This document shows, piece after piece, positions 55,890 to 64,000 of a DNA stretch of 64,000 bases (its first letter is position 1; each line of letters opens with the position of its first letter). Origin of the DNA: Phanerochaete sordida. Taxonomy: Eukaryota > Basidiomycota > Agaricomycetes > Polyporales > Phanerochaetaceae. The DNA is taken from contig BPQB01000096.1 in the NCBI GenBank assembly GCA_019973155.2, positions 53,483 to 117,482 on the forward strand, written 5' to 3'. The translations under genes were made by a program, and so were the position numbers. The notes beneath the pieces were generated by a model. It was not told where the DNA came from and searched no databases. It worked only from the letters and a program-made list of their open reading frames with translations.

Positions 55890-57710
55890 GCCCCACGTTA
55901 ACTCCGTGAATATCTCGGGGCTCCGCGCAGGAGGTTGGAATGTCCGACCGGGCTCAGGTCGCACGCTGATGTACAATCAGTATCCCCGGGCGGCTTTACC
56001 CACCAAACGCTTGCGACGGTGCTAATCCCGGTGTTGTGTCCTCTGGGGACACTGTGGTTCCCCAGTTGACTGGCCGTGCAGCGGCGCGTGCTCATCTGGT
56101 GAGCGCTACGTTTGTCTGATATTGGTTCATGTCCACATAAGGGTCATGAACTGCCCCAATCAAATAGGCTTGTTCGCTCGCTTGAGCACCACGCTGCGAG
56201 AGTGCCCAACCCTGGAATTATTGCCATCAGTTCTCTGACGCCACATCGGAGCAGCGACTAGGACTGTACGGTGTAGACGCACAAAGTCTTCGCAGAAGGC
56301 GCGTCCCGCAGATATTTAAAGTCGTGTGCATCCTTGTCGATGTGCATCGCCAGCATCGACACAGACGATACTCAGCAATGCACGGAACCCACTTCACCGC
56401 CTCCTTTGCTCTCCTCGCCGTCTGGTGCGCGGCGGCCATGGCCTCCCCCACCGGACCCACGGTGAGGACTTGGCTGTATGACCCTCACTCATTCGCTCGC
56501 AGCGCTGACATACCCCTCACGTATAGGACGTCGACGGGCTGGTTGCTACCGGACCCTTCAACAAGGTGCGTGTGTACATGTCGTCTCCGATCTGCACTGA
56601 CAGTCTTTCAACCTCACCAGACCAGTGCGCTCACCACCGAGGGCGCGTTCTCCCCCCTTGCTCTCGGACCCGCCTACAATATCGACTGCGCCCCGTAAGC
56701 CTTCTCCGTCCCGCCCGCGAGTGCAGCGTCTGATATACCACTGCTAGCAACGTCCCCGACGGCGGCTACTCGAACGTCTGCGAGAACTGGTGCTACTACG
56801 CGTTCTGTGAGCCGCCACCCTCGTGCCCGCCGCCCGCGCTGACGCCGCCACGCAGGCCACCAGAAGGCCAAGGACAAGAACGACAAGGCGTGGATCGTCA
56901 CCGTCGACCGCAGCGCGGGCATGCGCGCCAAGAGTGCGTGCGGCCTGAGCCCGAACAAGTGCAGCGTCCTGGGCACCGGCAACCCGTGGCCTGCTGCACC
57001 CGAGGCAGGTGCGTGCACGGCGTGCCGGCGGTGTGTGCCAGTGCTGACTGCGCGCCAGGCCTCAGCTGCGATGAGCAGCCAAAGAACACAAACAGCGAGG
57101 GTGCGTCGCCCGGGGGCTCTGGATCGGCGTACTGTCGGTGCTCATGCTTGTGCAGGCGGCCCCAATGCTGCCACGCGGTGCATGTCTGCGTCGGAGAACA
57201 GTGGTGCGCATCGCCCTTCTTGCCGGCCGTGAGCACTGTGTTGACGCCCGCTCTCCCCCTTTCTGCGTAGGCGAGGGCGCGAAGTGGTCCAACTGGATTA
57301 GTACGCCATGCGCTTGCTCGTACACGATGTCCGCCGCTGATGCAGTCCACAGACAAACGCCCGGAGGGGAAGATCGCTGATGGGACGCAGCTTCGCGTCG
57401 TGCTCCGTGCGTGCTCCCTTTGCTGCCTCCAGATCTTCCTGCTGCTGAACTGAGAGACGCCCTACAGAGAACCCTAATACCACGGCACTCTGCAAGAGCT
57501 GGTACACACCGGGCACCACGGTCTGCACGGCCCCTGCGACGCCCAAGGACCCGGACGTCAAGGCTGATGCGGTTCGCCAGCAGTAGAGCGCTGCTGGGCT
57601 GCCGGAACGAGTGGGAAGTGGGTAGGGCTGATCTCGGGAGGGTCTGATAAAGCATTGCTCGTGTGTCTGCGCTGAATGGTCATTGTACGCAGACTGACAT
57701 GCAGACCTCC
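55890..57710 (+). repeat. Tandem duplication unit 2 (contains nuclease copy 10)
   Basis: Direct repeat of 53110-54960 at a spacing of about 2.75 kb; see that entry for shared landmarks. Confidence 0.6.
56378..57586 (+). CDS. Secreted NucA/NucB-type deoxyribonuclease, copy 10
   Basis: Nine introns placed as in the gene at 53629. Signal peptide FTASFALLAVWCAAAMASP, leader exons DVDGLVATGPFNK and TSALTTEGAFSPLALGPAYN ending IDCAP. Then YSNVCENWCYYAFC, SACGLSPNKCSVLGTGNPW, SCDEQPKNTNSEG, GGPNAATRCMSASEN and GAKWSNWI. The C-terminus is TALCKSWYTPGTTVCTAP, ending DAVRQQ with TAG at 57584-57586. Confidence 0.75.
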
Positions 57711-58198
57711 ATCCGAATGTAAATCAAGTCCGTATGCTTCTGAACAGTCTGCGCTTATTATTTGGCGTGAGCCACGCAGCCCTTGGCGCAGTAAAGATTC
57801 CGCCCGAGCACCGCACTGCAACCTGAGTGATTATATCCACACGATGCTTCTTCTGCACTCTAGTGCATCTACGCTCTGCTGCAGATGCTGGCGCACATCA
57901 CTGAACACTGCTGTGTCAGGTATTGTGGTTCCTGCGTTTTATCCTTGAACGCCGTCAGGCTTGCAGGGCTAGCTATGTTGCATACCAAAGGGGCGCTCAC
58001 AAAGGGATTTGCGTTGACGTAAATGGGTGTCCGACACGGAGAGTTATCCGCTTGACTGCGCTACGACGCGGATATCGGACACATGAGAACCCCCTGCGGC
58101 CCTGCTCGCTCGCCAGCCCTGCGTCTAGGGCAGCGCGCGCCTTGCAGACGCCACGCTATAAGTACTGCCTGCAGCGATGCTTTCGCCAGTCGGAAGAC
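57711..58198. other. No gene recognised
   Basis: Unassigned; the promoter of the peptide gene at 58199 (CTATAAGTA near 58156) lies at its end. Confidence 0.3.
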
Positions 58199-58458
58199 AT
58201 GAAGCTCACCCTCCTTCTTCTCGTTACTACCGCTTTTGCTGCCCCACTCGGACCCACCGACGTGGCTCACAAGCGTAATGTGCTTGCCGCGCGTGCGCCT
58301 TTTCCCGGTGGGGACAAGGTTGACGTCTCAAACTGGGTCTTTGTGCCATCATGCGACGACTGGGTGCGTCGTATATGACAAGAGAGGTATAATGTTGTGC
58401 TACATGCTCATTTTATGCTATTCAACAGGTCGAAGGCTGCGATGGAGAGCCTGTGTGA
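58199..58458 (+). CDS. Short secreted peptide, W-V junction type, 64 residues
   Basis: Exon 1 has the signal peptide MKLTLLLLVTTAFAAP, a dibasic AHKR Kex2-like site, LAARA and SNWVFVPSCDDW. After a phase-0 intron exon 2 is VEGCDGEPV with TGA at 58456-58458. Two Cys flank the junction. Similar layouts occur at 47977 and 51600. Confidence 0.65.
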
Positions 58459-58603
58459 TCGTATTTTGGACCAGCGATGGGGCGAAGAGAAGGGGCATCA
58501 TCTATAATTCGTGATAACAGAGGTCGTGCTTCTATCACGGACTACAATGAGGACAATGCACAGGATGAATGAGCCCCGAATAGAGCTCTGATGTATTGAA
58601 TAC

Positions 58604-59870
58604 CTATTGCTGGCGCACATCGTTGTCCTTCCCCGACTTGACATCCGCGTCAGTCGGTTGTTTCGGGCGCGGGCATGTTGTTGTCCCAGATTTCTTATAA
58701 CTCGCACACAGATTACTGCCGCTCGGAGAAACTGTTATCGCACACGATCAGCCTTCACCTTGAAGCACAAACGTAGGCGAACATACGTAGAATGACCCGC
58801 GCCTTGTCACCATCGGGCACGGGCTTGTTTCCGGTCTTGCCTTTGGCTGCGATGGAACGATGAGAGCGGGAACAATGGGTGCAGAAGCACAGACATACCC
58901 ATGAACTGCTTCCACAGTTGGCCCTCTTGCCGGTTCTCGGTCGCCGATATGCAGCGCGTCGCCGCATCCTTCCCGCCTGCGCCGTTTATCAGCCCCGATG
59001 TACACACCGGCGCGCCGCGCACGTACCCTCGTCATTGGTATTTTTTGGCTGCTCATCGCAGTCGAGGTCTGCGGACCCCTTCAGCGCGACCCGAGCACGT
59101 TCACATGTGCATGCACGCACCTTTCACAGGGTTCCTCGGCCACGGTGCGCCCGTACCTTTGGTACTGCACTTGTTCGGCTTCGGGCTGTATTTACCGCAC
59201 TCCGAGTCCTTGCGCTTGCCGGCCTTGCGGTTCACCGTCACGGTCCAGTACTTGCTGCTTTTGTCCTTCGCCTTCTTGTGGCCTAGGTGCAGTCAGAATA
59301 TGCAGGGCGAGTAGATAGAGATCCACGTACAGAAGACATAGTAGCACCAGTTCTCGCATATCTCCGGGAGCCTGCAATTCGTGTTATTGGTTGACCGAGA
59401 AAGATCGAGTTTGATAAGGACGTACTTGCTGCAGTCTACCTTGTAGTCCCAGGTAGCAAATGCTGATACCTCGTCTCCGATGGTGGAATTACCGTACGCC
59501 GTGACCCTACGAGACCAGAATTCAGCACTGGTGGGAGCTATATGAGGCTATCTGGTCTCACGAGGTCTCTTCCGGGTCTGTATTGTAAAATACTTCATCT
59601 TTCAAGGCTGTGACGGAGTGTTCGTCATCGAGGAGGACCTCCTGTCCTTGATATGGATCGTAAAGCTGATACGTGTCGGCTAGGTCCGATGCCTCTGCAC
59701 GGCCCTAGCAGATATTAACTCAATCATCGCGAATGAACGACGGTTTGGAAGCCGCATACCTCGACGTCAGCAATATCTTCCCAACTGGACGTGGGGGAAG
59801 CCGTCGTAACGACGGAAAGCAGGGCGAAGGCGACAAGAAGACACAGCGAAGAGACGATTCTGGTGTGCAT
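58604..59870 (-). CDS. Secreted NucA/NucB-type deoxyribonuclease, copy 11
   Basis: Eight introns. Signal peptide from MHTRIVSSLCLLVAFALLSV, then an unusually long acidic leader exon (ASDLADTYQLYDPYQGQEV, HSVTALKDEVFYNTDPEET) before WDYKVDCSK. Then LPEICENWCYYVFC, SECGKYSPKPNKCSTKGTGAPW, DCDEQPKNTNDEG, GGKDAATRCISATEN and GQLWKQFM. The C-terminus is SNLCASYKKSGTTTCPRP, ending NDVRQQ with TAG at 58606-58604. An intron splits the core; the intron after the Glu-Asn is missing, as in copy 7. The Lys-rich stretch (KAKDKSSKYW, NRKAGKRKD) is stronger than in other copies. Confidence 0.75.
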
Positions 59871-60639
59871 GCTGTGGATGCACATCAGCCAGCTCGCGGC
59901 GGCCCTTTATAGCGTACGCACCGTGCTTCAAGGGCGGACCCGCACGAAAGCGTCGGCGATGAGAAACGGAGCAGCGCCCCCACCGCCGGCGGTTCGTCGC
60001 CCCGAGCATGCGTGAAGCATCCTGACATCGTCTGTGTCGTAAAACGTGCCCCATGATGATGCCGACGCTTCGCGGTAGGACTTCCATGCATGTCGTCGAG
60101 AAATGCACAGTGATCTTCGGGAGACTACGCGCGTGAAATCAGCAATTCATACGGGAAAATATTGAAGGCCCGACGTACTTCAACAGGGGGAGGTTACGCG
60201 AAGGTACAGGCAGCTGCGCACACTCTGTGCATCATAATATCAGCGAAATAGATAGAGCAATGAGAGATTTCCCTGCCTTCCATGCCAGCGCCTCTAGGCC
60301 ACCAAGTTGCTTCCATGGCTCCGCGATCCTGCAGCGTTCTGTCAGCAGGATGAATGGTACGACAGCCATAAACAATAAGGACTCGATCTATGTGCTGTGC
60401 GCGCAGACTTCGCGTCACTGAGAATACGGTTGAATGCGATCAAGGAATGAAGCGGCCCCAGAACCGCAATCGGGGATATGACTCGGCCGTACTTCTGCTA
60501 CACAGGCCATGTACTGCAGGCATAGCCCAGTGAGTAATTGCACGCCAGTTCCAAGCTGCTCGGGACCTAAGATCTGCAAAGCGTTCTCGCGATCGTCGCC
60601 GCGCACCATCTCACCCTCTCTTCCCGGCCTCGCGTCGAT
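59871..60639. other. No gene recognised
   Basis: Between a nuclease start and the end of the dead nuclease. CTTTATAGCG near 59910 may be the TATA box for the 59870 gene. Confidence 0.3.
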
Positions 60640-61273
60640 TCAGGCCTGGTATATCGTGCTGCCAAAAACGCCAGAATGCTTCGTCGTGACCGGGAGGGAG
60701 CAGCTAGTGGTGCCCGACGGCGGGCCGACGCGCAGTAGCTCGTATAGAGCGCGCCCTGGGGGTTATGTCTGCGCGTGCCGTCGACACCCACGCTAGCGAC
60801 GGCAGGACGAGCAATATTGTTCGCGAATGAGTGGATCTTCCTCCCGTCGCTGGCGATGCTGGTCCTGTTGTCTGTCCCACGATCAGTCGGCGATCGACGG
60901 GCGAGTAGCGATGTGTGTACTGACTACGACTATCGTGCCGGTTTTCGCTACTGTCACAGCGAGTCGCGGCGTTCGCGCGATCCACGCAAACGAAGCTCAG
61001 TACGCTATGCCTTTCGGCGTTCCACACTCGGTATACCTTCGGTATTCTAGTCCTTCGGCCGCTCTTCGCGATCCTGGTCTGCGTGCTGCGCCAGCACGAC
61101 GTCATCCCGCAGCACAGAAGATGGACTTGTGGTGGGCACATTCGTTGCTGTCAGAATATATCTGCCGCTCATTGACCGTGTCCTGCTGTGGTCATGGTGG
61201 TAAAGAGAATGTCAAAGTTGAACGTTAGCGTCAAGAGAACGAGGCACGCGATTGCATTCACGGGTGCTCGCAT
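60640..61273 (-). pseudogene. Dead NucA/NucB-type nuclease gene
   Basis: A start codon at 61273 opens a signal-like peptide MRAPVNAIACLVLLTLTF, with TATAAA on the minus strand ~40 bp upstream. Further down, near 61060, the core region reads EERPKD, stop, NTEG where intact copies read CDEQPKNTNTEG: the Cys is lost and a TAG sits inside the core. After an intron-like gap comes ANAATRCDSSENRH, a recognisable second core segment (~60975-60935). The end keeps GALYTSYC and, in a shifted frame, SGTTSCSLPVTTKH, stopping at 60642-60640 after YQA. The CENWC segment is not recognisable. One nonsense change, at least one frameshift and missing exons make this non-functional. Confidence 0.65.
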
Positions 61274-62139
61274 TTGACGAGTGCTCACCGGTGCACCTTC
61301 GGCGTGGTTTATAGTCAAGTCATCTTCCATGGATTGAGGTCAAGCATTGGATGAGCCCACAATTGAGAAAGAGACAACTTCCGGCTCATACGTGGCCTGG
61401 TGAAACAGCCCTGCCGGATGAAGACCAGCGTGCTGCTGACGTCAGCGATACGGGCGTCATTGCGAGACGCTTTGAACGCGCCGCGGGCTGCTTTGTGCCT
61501 CCATGTCATCACTTACGCGTACCTCTCGTCCGAATTCCTACCGCAGCTGACCGCGCCTTATGGGATCTGTCGTTCCTTGCATTCCAAACGGCACCAGCCC
61601 CAGCCGCAAGTTCGGGATCTCATCTTCCGCGTCCGTCTGTGCTGGCATGCTGACAGATGCTACTCCCGCAATTATGTACCTTACATGCGGCGGGCCAAAA
61701 TGGCGGACTGTAAGCATATACTTCGAGACCTTTACAGTATAATCCTTTTGCTGAAGCTGCCGAGCAACGTTTACGCGTGTGTAAGCCTCAGTGTCCATGT
61801 GATGCTCGTCCTCCGCCGCTCCATATGGTTCGCCTCTTCAGGCAGCTCAAAGGGTATGCGTAACAATGAGCAAGGAACGTGCGACAGCGGACACACGGCT
61901 CTTCATGCCCTTTTGAGCCGCATGGCGAGGTGGTCGTAGCCTTTGCCGATGTGCGCATGCCTTTGCTCGTCATCCGAGAGAGCTTCACTGTCTATATCTG
62001 GGCAACCTCCTACTATACATCGTGCGCTTCTCTACCCCATGCCCCAACCATTGCTGGTATTTTGTTACCAATATATGCGCGGCCAAAACTATAAAGCCTG
62101 CAAAACTCTCAATCCCGGTAGTATACACCGAAAGCCATC
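61274..62139. other. No gene recognised
   Basis: Promoter space of two divergent loci. A 179-codon plus frame (61400-61939) has no family motif. CTATAAAGCC near 62090 is a probable TATA box for the gene at 62140. Confidence 0.35.
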
Positions 62140-63090
62140 ATGCGCGCCGCCGTGCTCGCCGTCACAGCGTTCGCAACTCTGACTCTGACTTTTCCCTCTG
62201 CGAAGGCGTCGCCTCTCTCCATGGTCGATGCGCTCGGCAACTCGACGGACAGCAGCTTTGCGCCCGGACCCTACAACCTCGACTGCGCGAGGTGCGCCGC
62301 CCACACCTTCTCCCCACGTCCCTCTGACCTCGTACAGCTACCCCAACGTCTGTGAAAATTGGTGCTACTATGTATTCTGTGCGTATCGTCTCTTCCTATG
62401 GCCGGCGCGCGCACTGATCGCACGTGCACACAGGCCACAAGGGCGGCCGCGACTCGAACGACGCGCACTGGACCGTCACCGTCAGCCGCAACGCAGCTCT
62501 GCGCGGCCAGAGCGAGTGCGGCAAGTACGCGCACAACAAGTGCAGCGTAAATGCGCACGGTGATCCCTGGCCTTCGAACCCCACGCGCGGTGCGGCTCGC
62601 TGTAACACCGAAATGGAAGGCGGACGCTGAAACGGAGTAGGTCTAAGCTGCGACGAGCAGCCGAAGAATACCAACGCCGAGGGCGGCCCAGACGCGGCTA
62701 CTCGGTGCATGCCCGCTGGCGAGAACAGTGGTGAGCTTCAGCGCGCCACATTCCTACTCGTCGTTGACGAGACGGGTCCCAGGCGAAGGCGCCAAATGGT
62801 CGAACTACATCAGTAAGTCTTTGTCTATCGCCACCGTCCAGCCCTCTCTCACCCGTTCACAGATAAGGGGAGCGGCGGCGCCATCTCCGACGGCACTCAG
62901 ATCCGCGTCGCGCTCCGTGCGTACCTTCCTTCGTGCTGTCTCCTACGTATCGCTGATATCTGGGCGGCGCGCAGAGCATACCTCGGGCCCGAACTGCGCG
63001 AGCTATCGCCGTGCGGGGTCTACGTCCTGCCCTGCGCCCGAGCAGCCGAACAGCCCCGACGTCGCGTCCGATGCTGTCCGCCAGCAGTGA
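62140..63090 (+). CDS. Secreted NucA/NucB-type deoxyribonuclease, copy 12 (most compact)
   Basis: Six introns, the fewest of the set. Signal peptide MRAAVLAVTAFATLTLTFPS, short leader ending PGPYNLDCA. Then YPNVCENWCYYVFC, SECGKYAHNKCSVNAHGDPW, SCDEQPKNTNAEGG, AATRCMPAGEN and GAKWSNYI. The C-terminus is SGPNCASYRRAGSTSCPAP, ending DAVRQQ with TGA at 63088-63090. The core is not split by an intron, unlike the other RQQ-type copies, so it may represent the ancestral or an intron-loss form. Confidence 0.75.
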
Positions 63091-63887
63091 CGAGGAGACA
63101 AAGGTTACGCGAGCAAGCAGCGCCAAGTCTTGGTAGAATCGAAGTAGTACGGATCTCAATGTACGACGATTGTGCGATCGGACAAATCGAGCTGACCATC
63201 GTCGCTATACGCGGGTATGGGTGCCCCAACGGAGATGTGCAAAGGAGCCGCCGCGTCTGGCACATCATGCGCGCATCGGATGGAGAGCAGACAATCCTGG
63301 TCTCTCATGCTGATTGGTCCGTGCCCATCTTGTCATAAGCTTTGCATCTGTTGGACCGTGACAGTGGCATCTGTGAGCGACTGTTGGAACGTGGCACGGC
63401 GTCACGACTGCGCGGTAACCTCCGCGACGAAGCTCCGATCGTCCATCGGACGCTTCACTTGTGCGTGGCTGCCTACGATTTTCGCATCTCGGACTCGTCT
63501 TGGAGCTCAATTTCTCAGCACACAACATAGACAATCGGGTTGACATACGGATGTCGAAGTGCATCATGAGTTTCCCAATGATAGGTATACTCGCCTTCTG
63601 CCGCTGCTCTCGCGACAAAGCGCCTGGATCAACTGAAGCCGCGCCCGCGCGGAGCTGGGCAATCGCCGCTCTATTGTGCGCTGGCTGAGCGTCACGTAAG
63701 AGGGGATGGCGGCGCTTCGCTGCACACGCTAATCTTCGGATATGCAAGAGCGAAAGGTACGCCATATTCTGTGTGGCGTCATGTTATCATCCTCCCACAT
63801 TCGGCCCTGGCTCAGCTGACCTTTCTCCGCAGGACAGAAATGAAGTCCTATGCGCTGCCGCTCGCTCACGTTGGAGGCTGCCCAAAG
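63091..63887. other. No gene recognised
   Basis: Only short frames; no nuclease or Cys-family motif found on either strand. Confidence 0.3.
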
Positions 63888-63985
63888 TAACTTGGGGTGC
63901 TAACTTTGGCTAACTTGTCCCGCGCCTGAGATTAGGCGCCAACGGAGCTAACGTGAACCAAATTAACTTGAGCTAACGTGAGCCC
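63888..63985. repeat. Cluster of short CTAAC-type repeats at the window edge
   Basis: Six units of the type TAAC(T/G)T occur in ~95 bases. GAGCTAACGTGA is present exactly twice (63945-63956 and 63970-63981). GCTAACTTTG and GCTAACTTGT precede them. The array may continue beyond the window. It could be the edge of a repetitive element. Confidence 0.45.
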
Positions 63986-64000
63986 CGCGGTCATCTCCTC

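Noticed and set aside
61400..61939. 179-codon plus-strand frame
   Set aside because: No motif, no leader and no similarity to either family; stop-poor only by chance.
14801..63090. Reading the cysteine-rich small proteins or nucleases as hydrophobins or CFEM proteins
   Set aside because: Cys order does not fit: hydrophobins need two CC pairs at set positions and CFEM spacing differs; here there is one CC near the C-terminus of the small proteins.

Overview
The window looks like chromosomal DNA of a GC-rich basidiomycete, probably an agaricomycete. Genes are cut into many short exons by 45-75 nt GT-AG introns with CTGAC/CTAAC-like branch sites, there are no bacterial-type operons, and most products start with a secretion signal. 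All exon structures were read by hand from splice signals and paralogue comparison.

The main content is a tandem expansion of secreted proteins that I assign to the NucA/NucB deoxyribonuclease domain family (PF14040). Twelve apparently intact genes lie at 14.8, 16.1-18.2, 27.1, 28.4, 32.5, 37.3, 39.5, 45.2, 53.6, 56.4, 58.6 and 62.1 kb, on both strands. Two decayed copies lie at 25.95 and 60.6-61.3 kb. Every intact copy keeps a Cys-Glu-Asn-Trp-Cys segment, a Cys-Asp-Glu-Gln-Pro core, a Gly-Gly...Ala-Ala-Thr-Arg-Cys...Glu-Asn segment and a Cys-containing C-terminus.

A second family is interleaved with the nucleases: small secreted cysteine-rich proteins of 74-106 residues, usually three exons with both introns in phase 0 (0.9, 6.6, 7.8, 9.1, 10.7, 14.1, 20.0, 25.7, 30.9, 33.9 kb). 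The nuclease gene at 16.1-18.2 kb carries the same module, with the same introns, as its N-terminus. The small proteins are therefore stand-alone versions of a module that is also fused to the nuclease. A third set, mainly between 41.9 and 52 kb, is made of very short secreted peptides (43-92 residues).

Layout: 0-6.2 kb holds a small secreted protein, a UDP-glycosyltransferase and a protein with a Zn2Cys6-like cluster. 6.2-14.1 kb holds small cysteine-rich genes and an F-box-like gene broken by an in-frame stop. 14.8-20.4 kb holds two nucleases, including the fusion, and a cysteine-rich gene. 20.7-22.2 kb holds a membrane protein. 22.8-36.4 kb is an inverted duplication of a nuclease / cysteine-rich protein / epoxide-hydrolase-like block, decayed in the left arm and intact in the right, with two more nucleases between. 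36.7-63.1 kb holds seven more nucleases, one dead nuclease and the short peptides; 53-57.7 kb is a tandem duplication. I recognised no transposon, CRISPR array, rRNA or tRNA gene.

A reasonable reading is a secreted nuclease and partner-peptide arsenal growing by local duplication. The biochemical role is inferred; only the sequence architecture is seen directly.
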